Below are positions 34,486-44,151 of a DNA stretch of 64,000 nt, piece after piece (position 1 is the stretch's first letter; every line of letters starts with the position of its first letter). The stretch comes from Garcia nutans (Eukaryota; Streptophyta; Magnoliopsida; Malpighiales; Euphorbiaceae): the NCBI GenBank assembly GCA_947685225.1, contig CANTUV010000053.1:10277501-10341500 (forward strand), in the 5' to 3' direction. Below the pieces are notes generated by a model that made no database searches, had not been told where the DNA came from, and saw nothing but the letters and a program-made list of their open reading frames with translations. The position numbers and the translations under genes were made by a program.

Positions 34486-34605
34486 GGGTGCGATCATACC
34501 AGCACTAACGCACCGGATCCCATCAGAACTCCGAAGGTAAACATGCTTGGGCGAGAGTAGTACTGAGATGGGTGACCTCTTGGGAAGTCCTCGTGTTGCA
34601 CCCCT
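34486..34605 (+). rRNA. 5S rRNA gene 2.9 (extra unit)
   Basis: Changes: T52G, G58A; resembles 2.22. Confidence 0.9.
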
Positions 34606-34912
34606 ATCATTTTTCTTTTTTCGAAAATATTTTTTTTATCAACCACGATCCTTCGCAGTTTGGGGCCGGCGGACTAATAAATCATTTGTTGGCCTTTTAG
34701 AGCAACGCGAGTAATATCGCCGATATGGCGTCGCTTGGCTCGTTTGCCCAAATCAGTCTCTCTCTGCAGCAGATTTGAGAGCGTTGGTGCGTAGGCGTGC
34801 TTAGGATGGCATCATAGGAAGAGGGACGAATGAGAAAGAGAATAGGCAAGGGCCATTCTCAGCGAAGCAGTGAGAGGGAGAGAATAAATTAAATTTTCTG
34901 GCAGCGCATTAA

Positions 34913-35031
34913 GGGTGCGATCATACAGCACTAATGCACCGGATCCCTTCAGAACTCCGAAGTTAAACGTGCTAGGGCGAGAGTAGTACTGAGATGGGTG
35001 ACCTCTTGGAAAGTCCTTGTGTTGCACCCCT
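34913..35031 (+). rRNA. 5S rRNA gene 2.10 (119 nt)
   Basis: Same one-base loss near position 15 as 1.7. Other changes: C24T, A37T, T63A, G99A, C107T. Confidence 0.88.
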
Positions 35032-35339
35032 ATCATTTTTCTTTTTTCAAAAATATTTTTTTATCAACCACGATCATTTGCAGTGTGGGGCCGGCGGACT
35101 AATAAATCATTTGTTGGCCTTTTAGAGTAACGCGAGTAATATCGCCGATATGGCGTCGCTTAGCTCATTTGCCCGAATCAGTATTTTTTTCTGCAGCAGA
35201 TTTGAAAGCGGTGGTGCTTGGGCGAGCTTAGGATGGCATCGTAGGAAGACGGACGAATGAGAAAGAGAATAGGTAAGCGCCATTCTCAGCGAAGCAGTGA
35301 GAGGGAGAGAATAAATTCAATTTTCTGGCAGCGCATGAG

Positions 35340-35459
35340 GGGTGCGATCATACCAGCACTAACGCACCGGATCCCATTAAAACTCCAAAGTTAAACGTGC
35401 TTGGGCTAGAGTAGTACTGAGATGGGTGACCTCTTGGGAAGTCCTCGTGTTGCACCCCT
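35340..35459 (+). rRNA. 5S rRNA gene 2.11
   Basis: Changes: C39T, G41A, G48A, G68T; G at -1 as in 1.8. Confidence 0.9.
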
Positions 35460-35767
35460 ATCATTTTTCTTTTTTCGAAAATATTTTTTTTTATCAACCA
35501 CTATCCTTCGCAGTTTGGGGCCGGCGGACTAATAAATCATTTGTTGGCCTTTTAGAGCAACGCGAGTAATATCGCCGATATGGCGTCGCTTTGTTCGTTT
35601 GCCCGAATCAGTCTCTCTCTGCAGCAGATTTGAGAGCGTTGGTGCGTGGGCGAGCTTAGGATGGCATCGTAGGAAGAGAGACGAATGAGAAAGAGAATAG
35701 GCAAGGGCCATTCTCAGCGAAGCAGTGAGAGGGAGAGAATAAATTAAATTTTCTGGCAGCGCATTAC

Positions 35768-35887
35768 GGGTGCGATCATACCACCACTAACGCACCGAAT
35801 CCCATCAGAACTCCGAAGTCAAACCTGCTTGGGCGAGAGTAGTACTGAGATGGGTGACCTTTTGGGAAGTCCTTGTGTTGCACACCT
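35768..35887 (+). rRNA. 5S rRNA gene 2.12
   Basis: Changes: G17C, G31A, T53C, G58C, C94T, C107T, C117A, as 1.9. Confidence 0.9.
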
Positions 35888-36194
35888 ATCATTTTTCTTT
35901 TTTCGAAAATATTTTTTTTATCAACCACGATCATTTGCAGTTTGGGGCCGGCGGACTAATAAATAATTTGTTGCCCTTTTAGAGCAACGCGAGTAATATC
36001 GCCGATATGGCATCGCTTAGCTCGTTTGCCCGAATCAGTATCTTTCTGCAGCAGATTTGAGAGCGGTGGTGCTTGGGCCAGCTTTGGATGGCATCGTAGG
36101 AAGACGGACGAATGAGAAAGAGAATAGGCAAGCGCCATTCTCAGCGAAGCAGTGAAAGGGAGAGAATAAATTAAATTTTCTGGCAGCGCATGAC

Positions 36195-36314
36195 GGGTGC
36201 GATCATACCAGCACTAACACACCGGATCCCATCAGAACTTTGAAGTTAAACGTGCTTGGGCGAGAGTAGTACTGAGATGGGTGACCTCTTCGGAAGTCCT
36301 CGTGTTGCTCCCCT
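36195..36314 (+). rRNA. 5S rRNA gene 2.13
   Basis: Changes: G25A, C46T, C47T, G97C, A115T. Confidence 0.9.
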
Positions 36315-36622
36315 ATCATTTTTCTTTTTTCGAAAATATTATTTTTTATCAACCACGATCCTTCGCAGTTTGGGGCCGGCGGACTAATAAATCATTTGTT
36401 GGCCTTTTAGAGCAACGCGAGTAATATTGCCGATATGGCGTAGCTTGGCTCGTTTGCCCGAATCAGTCTCTCTCTGCAGCAGATTTGAGAGCGTTGGCGC
36501 GTGGGCGAGCTTAGGATGGCATCGTAGGAAGACCGACGAATGAGAAAGAGAATAGGCAAGGGCCATTCTCAGCGAAGCAGTGAGAGGGAGAGAATAAATT
36601 AAATTTTCTGGCAGCGCATGAT

Positions 36623-36742
36623 GGGTGCGATCATACCAGCACTAACGCACCGGATCCCATCAGAACTCCGAAGCCTAACATGCTTGGGCGAGAGTAGTAC
36701 TGAGATGGGTGACCTCTTTGGAAGTCCTTGTGTTGCACCCCT
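36623..36742 (+). rRNA. 5S rRNA gene 2.14
   Basis: Changes: T52C, T53C, A54T, G58A, G97T, C107T. Confidence 0.9.
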
Positions 36743-37050
36743 ATCATTTTTCTTTTTTCAAAAATATTTTTTTATCAACCACGATCATTTGCAGTGTGGG
36801 GCCGGCGGACTAATAAATCATTTGTTGGCCTTTTAGAGTAACGCGAGTAATATCGCCGATATGGCGTCGCTTAGTTCATTTGCCCGAATCAGTATTTTTT
36901 TCTGCAGCAGATTTGAAAGCGGTGGTGCTTGGGCGAGCTTAGGATGGCATCGTAGGAAGACGGACGAATGAGAAAGAGAATAGGCAAGCGCCATTCTCAG
37001 CGAAGCAGTGAGAGGGAGAGAATAAATTAAATTTTCTGGCAGCGCATTAC

Positions 37051-37170
37051 GGGTGCTATCATACCATCACTAACGCACCGGATCCCATCAGAACTCCGAA
37101 GTTAAACGTGCTTGGGCGAGATTAGTCCTGAGATGGGTGACCTTTTGGGAAGTCCTTGTGTTGCACACTT
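37051..37170 (+). rRNA. 5S rRNA gene 2.15
   Basis: Changes: G7T, G17T, G72T, A77C, C94T, C107T, C117A, C119T. Confidence 0.88.
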
Positions 37171-37477
37171 ATCATTTTTCTTTTTTCGAAAATATTTTTT
37201 TTATCAACCACGATCATTTGCAGTTTGGGGCCGGCGGACTAATAAATCATTTGTTGGTTTTTTAGAGCAACGCGAGTAATATCGCTGATATGGCGTCGCT
37301 TGGCTCGTTTGCCCGAATCAGTATCTTTCTGCAGCAGATTTGAGAGCGGTGGTGCTTGGGCGAGCTTAGGATGGCGTCGTAGGAAGACGGACGAATGAGA
37401 AAGAGAATAGGCAAGTGCCATTCTCAGCGAAGCAGTGAGAGGGAGAGATTAAATTAAATTTTCTGGCAGCGCATGAC

Positions 37478-37597
37478 GGGTTCGATCATACCAGAACTAA
37501 CGCACCGGATCCCATAAAAACTCCGAAGTTAAATGTGCTTGGGCGAGAGTAGTACTGAGATGGGTGACCTCTTGGGAAGTCCTCGTGTTGCACACCT
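37478..37597 (+). rRNA. 5S rRNA gene 2.16
   Basis: Changes: G5T, C18A, C39A, G41A, C57T, C117A. Confidence 0.9.
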
Positions 37598-37900
37598 ATC
37601 ATTTTTTTTTCAAAAATATTTTTTTATCAACCACGATCATTTGCAGTTTGGGGCCGGCAGACTAATAAATCATTTGTTGGCCTTTTAGAGCAACGGGAGT
37701 AATATTGCCGATATGGCGTCGCTTGGCTCGTTTGCCCGAATCAGTATCTTTCTGCAGTAGATTTGAGAGCGTTGGTGCGTGGGCGAGCTTAGGATGGCAT
37801 CGTAGGAAGAGGGACGAATGAGAAAGAGAATAGGCAAGCGCTATTCTCAGCGAAGCAGTGAGAGGTAGAGAATAAATTAAATTTTCTGGCAGCGCAAGAC

Positions 37901-38020
37901 GGGTGCGATCATGCCAGCACTAACGCACCGGATCCCATCAGAACTCTGAAGTTAAACGTGCTAGGGCGAGAGTAGTACTGAGATGGGTGACCTCTTGGGA
38001 AGTCCTCGTGTTGCTCCCCT
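37901..38020 (+). rRNA. 5S rRNA gene 2.17
   Basis: Changes: A13G, C47T, T63A, A115T. Confidence 0.9.
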
Positions 38021-38330
38021 ATCATTTTTCTTTTTTCAAAAATATTTTTTTTGATCAACCACGATCATTTACAGTTTGGGGCCGGCGGACTAATAAATCA
38101 TTTGTTAGCTTTTTAGAGCAACGCGAGTAATATCGCCGATATGGCGTCGCTTAGCTCATTTGCCCGAATCAGTATTTTTTTCTGCAGCAGATTTGAAAGC
38201 GGTGGTGCTTGGTCGAGCTTAGGATGGCATCGTAGGAAGAGGGACGAATGAGAAAGAGAATAGACAAGCGCCATTCTCAGCGAAGCAGTGAGAGGGAGAG
38301 AATAAATTAAATTTTCTGGCAGTGCATTAC

Positions 38331-38450
38331 AGGTGCGATCATACCAGCACTAACGCACCGGATCCCATCAGAACTCTGAAGTTAAACGTGCTTGGGCGAG
38401 AGTAGTACTGAGATGGGTGACCTCTTGGGAAGTCCTTGTGTTGCACCCCT
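38331..38450 (+). rRNA. 5S rRNA gene 2.18
   Basis: Changes: G1A, C47T, C107T. Confidence 0.9.
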
Positions 38451-38755
38451 ATCATTTTTCTTTTTTCGAAAATACTTTTTATCAACCATGATCATTTGCT
38501 GTTTTGGGCTTACGGACTAATAAATCATTTGTTGGCCTTTTAGAGCAACGCGAGTAATATCGCCGATATGGCGTCACTTAGCTCGTTTGCCCGAATCAGT
38601 CTCTTTCTGCAGCAGATTTGAGAACGGTGGTATGTGGGCGAGCTTAGGATGACATCGTAAGAAGATGGACGAATGAGAAAGAGAATAGGCAAGCGCCATT
38701 CTCAGCGAAGCAGTGAGAGGGAGAGAATAAATTAAATTTTCTGGCAGCGCATGAT

Positions 38756-38875
38756 GGGTGCGATCATACCAGCACTAACGCACCGGATCCCATCAGAACT
38801 CCGAAGTTAAACATTCTTGGACGAGAGTAGTACTGAGATGGGTGACCTCTTGGGAAGTCCTCGTGTTGCACCCCT
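38756..38875 (+). rRNA. 5S rRNA gene 2.19
   Basis: Changes: G58A, G60T, G66A, as 1.16. Confidence 0.9.
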
Positions 38876-39177
38876 ATAATTTTTTTTCAAAAATATTTTT
38901 TTATCAACCACAATCATTTGCAGTGTGGGGCCGGCGGACTAATAAATCATTTGTTGGCCTTTTAGAGCAACGCGAGTAATATCGCCGATATGGCGTCGCT
39001 TAGCTCGTTTGCCCAAATCAGTATCTTTCTGCAGCAGATTTGAGAGCGGTGGTGCTTGGGCGAGCTTAGGATGGCATCGTAGGAAGACGGACGAATGAGA
39101 AAGAGAATAGGCAAGCGCCATTCTCAGCGAAGCAGTGAGAGGGAGAGAATAAATTAAATTTTCTGGCAGCGCATGAC

Positions 39178-39297
39178 GGGTGCGATCATACCAGCACTAA
39201 CGCACCGGATCCCATCAAAACTCCGAAGTTAAACGTGCTTGGGCTAGAGTAGTACTGAGATGGGTGACCTCTTGGGAAGTCCTCGTGTTGCACCCCT
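39178..39297 (+). rRNA. 5S rRNA gene 2.20
   Basis: Changes: G41A, G68T. Confidence 0.9.
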
Positions 39298-39604
39298 ATC
39301 ATTTTTCTTTTTTCGAAAATATTTTTTTTATCAACCACTATCCTTCGCAGTTTGGGGCCGGCGGACTAATAAATCATTTGTTGGCCTTTTAGAGCAACGC
39401 GAGTAATATCGCCGATATGGCGTCGCTTTGTTCGTTTGCCCGAATCAGTCTCTCTCTGCAGCAGATTTGAGAGCGTTGGTGCGTGGGCGAGCTTAGGATG
39501 GCATCGTAGGAAGAGGGACGAATGAGAAAGAGAATAGGCAAGGGCCATTCTCAGCGAAGCAGTGAGAGGGAGAGAATAAATTAAATTTTCTGGCAGCTCA
39601 TTAC

Positions 39605-39724
39605 GGGTGCGATCATACCACCACTAACGCACCGAATCCCATCAGAACTCCGAAGTCAAACGTGCTTGGGCGAGAGTAGTACTGAGATGGGTGACCTTTT
39701 GGGAAGTCCTTGTGTTGCACATCT
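39605..39724 (+). rRNA. 5S rRNA gene 2.21
   Basis: Changes: G17C, G31A, T53C, C94T, C107T, C117A, C118T. Confidence 0.9.
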
Positions 39725-40031
39725 ATCATTTTTCTTTTTTCGAAAATATTTTTTTTATCAACCACGATCATTTGCAGTTTGGGGCCGGCGGACTAATAAA
39801 TAATTTGTTGCCCTTTTAGAGCAACGCGAGTAATATCGCCGATATGGCGTCGCTTAGCTCGTTTGCCCGAATCAGTATCTTTCTGCAGCAGATTTGAGAG
39901 CGGTGGTGCTTGGGCGAGCTTAGGATGGCATCGTAGGAAGAGGGACGAATGAGAAAGAGAATAGGCAAGCGCCATTCTCAGCGAAGCAGTGAAAGGGAGA
40001 GAATAAATTAAATTTTCTGGCAGCGCATGAC

Positions 40032-40151
40032 GGGTGCGATCATACCAGCACTAACGCACCGGATCCCATCAGAACTCCGAAGGTAAACATGCTTGGGCGA
40101 GAGTAGTACTGAGATGGGTGACCTCTTGGGAAGTCCTCGTGTTGCACCCCT
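40032..40151 (+). rRNA. 5S rRNA gene 2.22
   Basis: Changes: T52G, G58A, as 1.19. Confidence 0.9.
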
Positions 40152-40460
40152 ATCATTTTCTTTTTTTCGAAAATATTTTTTTTATCAACCACGATCCTTC
40201 GCAGTTTGGGGCCGGCGGACTAATAAATCATTTGTTGGCCTTTTAGAGCAACGCGAGTAATATCGCCGATATGGCGTCGCTTAGCTAATTTGCCCGAATC
40301 AGTATTTTTTTCTGCAGCAGATTTGAAAGCGGTGGTGCTTGGGCGAGCTTAGGATGGCATTGTAGGAAGACGGACGAATGAGAAAGAGAATAGGCAAGCG
40401 CCATTCTCAGCGAAGCAGTGAGAGGGAGAGAATAAATTAAATTTTCTGGCAGCGCATGAC

Positions 40461-40580
40461 GGGTGCGATCATACCAGTACTAACACACCGGATCCCATCA
40501 GAACTCCTATGTTAAACGTGCTTGGGCGAGAGTAGTACTGAGATGGGTGACCTCTTGGAAAGTCCTCATGTTGCTCCCCT
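40461..40580 (+). rRNA. 5S rRNA gene 2.23
   Basis: Changes: C18T, G25A, G48T, A50T, G99A, G108A, A115T, as 1.20. Confidence 0.9.
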
Positions 40581-40887
40581 ATCATTTTTCTTTTTTCGAA
40601 AATATTTTTTTTATCAACCACGATCCTTCGCAGTTTGGGGCCGGCGGACTAATAAATCATTTGTTGGCCTTTTAGAGCAACGCGAGTAATATCGTCGATA
40701 TGGCGTCGCTTGGCTCGTTTGCCCGAATCAGTCTCGCTCTGAAGAAGATTTGAGAGCGGTGGTGCTTGGGCGAGCTTAGGATGGCGTCGTAGGAAGACGG
40801 ACGAATGAGAAAGAGAATAGGCAAGTGCCATTCTCAGCGAAGCAGTGAGAGGGAGAGATTAAATTAAATTTTCTGGCAGCACATGAC

Positions 40888-41007
40888 GGGTGCGATCATA
40901 CCAGAACTAACGCACCGGATCCAATCAGAACTCCGAAGTTAAATGTGCTTGGGCGAGAGTAGTACTGAGATGGGTGACCTCTTGGGAAGTCCTCGTGTTG
41001 CACCCCT
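40888..41007 (+). rRNA. 5S rRNA gene 2.24
   Basis: Changes: C18A, C36A, C57T, as 1.21. Confidence 0.9.
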
Positions 41008-41310
41008 ATCATTTTTTTTTCAAAAATATTTTTTTATCAACCACGATTATTTGCAGTTTGGGGCCGGCGGACTAATAAATCATTTGTTGGCCTTTTAGAG
41101 CAACGAGAGTAATATCGCCGATATGGCGTCGCTTGGCTCGTTTGCCCGAATCAGTATCTTTCTGCAGTAGATTTGAGAGCGTTGGTGCGTGGGCGAGCTT
41201 AGGATGGCATCGTAGGAAGAGGGACGAATGAGAAAGAGAATAGGCAAGCGCTATTCTCAGCGAAGCAGTGAGAGGTAGAGAATAAATTAAATTTTCTGGC
41301 AGCGCAAGAC

Positions 41311-41430
41311 GGGTGCGATCATGCCAGCACTAACGCACCGGATCCCATCAGAACTCTGAAGTTAAACGTGCTAGGGCGAGAGTAGTACTGAGATGGGTGA
41401 CCTCTTGGGAAGTCCTCGTGTTGCTCCCCT
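41311..41430 (+). rRNA. 5S rRNA gene 2.25
   Basis: Changes: A13G, C47T, T63A, A115T. Its spacer is split by element C and resumes at 51263. Confidence 0.9.
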
Positions 41431-41552
41431 ATCATTTTTCTTTTTTCAAAAATATTTTTTTTATCAACCACGATCATTTACAATTTGGGGCCGGCGGACT
41501 AATAAATCATTTGTTAGCTTTTTAGACCAACGCGAGTAATATCGCCGATATG

Positions 41553-41557
41553 GCGTC
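41553..41557 (+). repeat. Left target-site duplication of element C (GCGTC)
   Basis: GCGTC precedes the 5' LTR and recurs just after the 3' LTR at 51263-51267. Five bases is the usual length for Ty3/Gypsy integrases, and the joined flanks restore the ordinary 5S spacer. Confidence 0.93.
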
Positions 41558-41757
41558 TATAATATCCTCATATATGCCCTAGAAGTTTTGATTATGTTGT
41601 TGTTGTTGTTGTGTTGTTGTTGTTGTTGGTTTAAAATGTGATTGAATGTATATGTTAGGTGATAAGAAAAGGAATTGGTAAGAGAATGCTTGTGTATATG
41701 TGTTTTGGGAAAGAAAAGAGGGTTTAGAGAAAAGTGTATATGTTGATTATATTGTAA

Positions 41758-41774
41758 TATATATAACATATAAA
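41758..41774 (+). promoter_or_regulatory. LTR TATA box, 5' LTR of C
   Basis: TATATATAACATATAAA, identical to A and B and about 200 bp inside the LTR. This is the copy expected to drive element transcription. Confidence 0.7.
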
Positions 41775-42089
41775 TTGGTCAAATGAAGAGTCAAGGGGGA
41801 AGAGATATTTATCTTGTTGAGTATGAAATTACATTAATGGGCATATAAGAGACAAGCGGCTAGTTAAATGGTTAAGGGTATTAAAGTAATTTTCTTTTGG
41901 AAATCTCTTGGTGGAGATTAAAAGGAAAATTTGACTTTGCTTCTTCATAATTTCTTCTTCTCCATTGTTGTGGCCGTCTCCTCCATAGACAAAGGAAGGC
42001 AAGAGACAAAGAGAAGATCTTGTTGAGTGAAGCTCTTATTGTAGAAAGATTAAGTGATCAAGTGTTGATTCAAGAAGTTTTCAACTAAG

Positions 42090-42091
42090 GT
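42090..42091 (+). promoter_or_regulatory. Candidate splice donor in 5' LTR of C
   Basis: CTAAG-GTAAGTTC fits the plant 5' splice-site consensus and lies about 315 bases after the TATA box. LTRs A and B have TTG-GTAAGTTT at a comparable place. Confidence 0.45.
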
Positions 42092-42448
42092 AAGTTCTTT
42101 TCTTTGATTTCTTTATTCTTTTGAAGTGGTATTTGAAATGAATTAGGGTTTGTTGATTAGTTGATGATAGGTGTTTGTGATGTGTTTTCAAGTGTTAAAA
42201 TTGGTGTTAAGTTAAGAGTTTAAAAAGGTATTGATGTTGGAAGTGGTGGATGTTGGTTTTAGGGTTTTGGAATGGCTTGTATTTAAATGTGATGTTAATG
42301 TGTTGTTAAAGTGATTATCGTGATGTTTATGTAGGTTATGTGTTTATGACATTGATTGTGTTCATTTGAATGAGATGATTGTTGTGCAAAAAGTATGGAA
42401 ATGCAATTGAAAGAGTGTTAGTTTTTGGTTAGGGTTTTGTTCATGAGT

Positions 42449-42598
42449 GACACGGCCAAAAGCAAAGAGAGACACGGCCAAGTCATGGAAATTTTGGCCG
42501 TGTTGGGTTGATTTTTAAGAGACACGGCCGTGTCCCATGCCAGTGTCTGTCACTGCCAAAGTTAAGTTGAGAGACACGGCCACAAGCTTGGCCGTGTC
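42449..42598 (+). repeat. GACACGGCC inverted-repeat cluster in 5' LTR of C
   Basis: Forward GACACGGCC occurs at 42449, 42471, 42521 and 42573, and the reverse form GGCCGTGT at 42496, 42527 and 42590. It includes the perfect palindrome GACACGGCCGTGTC (42521-42534) and a 10-bp stem with 6-base loop (42573-42598). Confidence 0.85.
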
Positions 42599-43077
42599 CC
42601 TCAAATGTGTTGGCTACTGTTTTTATTTTGTTCTTTTGTATGGTTTTGATTCTTCAAAGATATTATTGATACTTAAACCTAAACATAAACATTTTAAATA
42701 TACTTCAAAGATAAGAATGACCTAATCAAACATATGGGGAACATACATTCATTGATGTTGAGATTGTAGCACACCTTTGTTGATATTGATGATACATATG
42801 AACAATGTTAGACTATATGCATTGTGAATGGTAATGTGGTATGTACTTTGAAATGTTGTATCAATGATGTTATATGATTAATATGAATTGAGATATTGTT
42901 TGATTGAGGCCATTGTGATTGGCTATGATGATTCAATTGAAAGATATATGGCATGTTTGCCTAATTGATGAGAATTGAGAATGAAATGTAAATGAATTGT
43001 GTGGCTAATGTGTTATTCCATTTTCAGAGTTTGTTATTGGTGGCATGCCTAATGATAGTAACAATCTCTTGAAGTTA

Positions 43078-43225
43078 GGTTGGATTGAATCCTTGAAGCC
43101 TAATTGAGATGTTACAACCCTTGAAGCTAGGTTGGGTTGGTTCTTGAAGCCAAGTTGGGTTGAAGCTTAGCATGCTTTGCTCCCCTTGAAGCTTGGTTGA
43201 GCCTAATCCTTGAAGCCTAGTTGGG
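43078..43225 (+). repeat. CTTGAAGC minisatellite in 5' LTR of C
   Basis: About six degenerate copies of a motif like CTTGAAGCCTAGTTGGG occur in tandem. They are absent from LTRs A and B. Confidence 0.75.
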
Positions 43226-43520
43226 TATATGATATTGATAAATGTGATAACAAAACCAAAACATTAACTCTGAAAGTTGAATGGCATATTAGTGTGTCTT
43301 GGGCCCATGCTTGTCTTTGTTTAGTGTGGTTCATGAATGGTTTAATGAGTAACTAATGAGGTATATGAAAAGATGTTGAAATGTGATATGTCTACATATG
43401 TTGGATTATGAAATGTAAAGGTATGTTGTTAGCTTTGCATATATGATGTTACATGTATAATATGGATTGTCAATTTACATTGCATTGCACTAAAGCATAA
43501 CATTAGCATGAATTATCTTA

Positions 43521-43558
43521 CTAAGCCCTTGGCTTAGCGCGATAGTGTTTAATCGCGC
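43521..43558 (+). other. Twin hairpins in 5' LTR of C
   Basis: Identical 38 bases to LTRs A and B despite unrelated sequence upstream. Confidence 0.8.
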
Positions 43559-43631
43559 AGGTGATAGAGTTGAACCCGAGAGCTCTTCGAGACCGAGTGA
43601 GAGTAGACGTTGAAGAGTTGATTTTGGGAAC

Positions 43632-43658
43632 TTAAAGATCAGAGAAGATTTGCCAATC
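43632..43658 (+). other. LTR arm of a candidate LTR-leader pairing, element C
   Basis: The 14 bases at 43632-43645 and 9 bases at 43650-43658 are the exact reverse complement of the continuous 23 bases at 44091-44113, with a 4-base bulge. Confidence 0.55.
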
Positions 43659-43989
43659 ATGTATAACTCTTTTAATATTTTGTAAAGTATTGTTTATAAT
43701 GTGAATATATGTATATTTGTAAAAATGGATTTAAATGCTTTCATATATGTAACTATTTTATAAATTCCGCTGCGTACTAAATAAACATATCTATATCTAT
43801 TTTGTTGTATCTTACAAGCTAATTACTTATTATTTATATTGTACACTGAAAAATAACATTATGATATTATTTAAAAGGTGTTCTTGAAAGTTAAGAAAAA
43901 TCCGTAGCATTCCTATATTCGATACATGTATACTACAGTATGGTGTATGTAGTGTGTATGTATTGGGTGTGGGGGTGTTACAATTGTTT

Positions 43990-44001
43990 TGGTATCAGAG
44001 C
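43990..44001 (+). other. Primer-binding site for initiator tRNA-Met, element C
   Basis: TGGTATCAGAGC at seven bases from the LTR end, followed by a CCTAGG-armed hairpin (44001-44026). Confidence 0.93.
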
Positions 44002-44137
44002 CTAGGTTTGAGATTCTCAACCTAGGTAAAATGTAATAAAAAGAATATTTTTTTACTTAAAAAGTCGTTTTGAATAACATATATGTTTGAGATTGGCAAT
44101 CTCTGATCTTTAATAAGGTATAATCTGCTGTGTTTGC

Positions 44138-44139
44138 AG
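44138..44139 (+). promoter_or_regulatory. Candidate splice acceptor before gag, element C
   Basis: TGTGTTTGCAG ends 12 bases before the gag ATG at 44152. Use with the donor at 42090 would remove about 2.05 kb including the primer-binding site. Confidence 0.42.
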
Positions 44140-44151
44140 ACATAGGTTGTG

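Larger units (their letters stand above)
31079..41557 (+). repeat. 5S rDNA array 2 (25 genes)
   Basis: Counterpart of the first half of array 1: genes 2.1-2.6 match 1.1-1.6, and 2.10-2.24 match 1.7-1.21 in order. Three additional units (2.7-2.9, about 1279 bp) are present only here. The array is cut at 41557 by element C within a spacer. Confidence 0.95.
41558..43982 (+). repeat. 5' LTR of element C (2425 bp)
   Basis: Begins TATAATATCC where the 3' LTR has TGTAATATCC, so the terminal TG has mutated to TA after insertion. It contains a TATA box, a consensus donor AAG-GTAAGT at 42090, a GACACGGCC inverted-repeat cluster (42449-42598), a CTTGAAGC minisatellite (43078-43225) and twin hairpins. 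It ends GGTGTTACA. Confidence 0.95.

Noticed and set aside
42537..42725. 62-codon open frame in the C LTRs
   Set aside because: It starts in the GACACGGCC hairpin cluster, has no domain, and is identical in both LTRs only because the insertion is recent.
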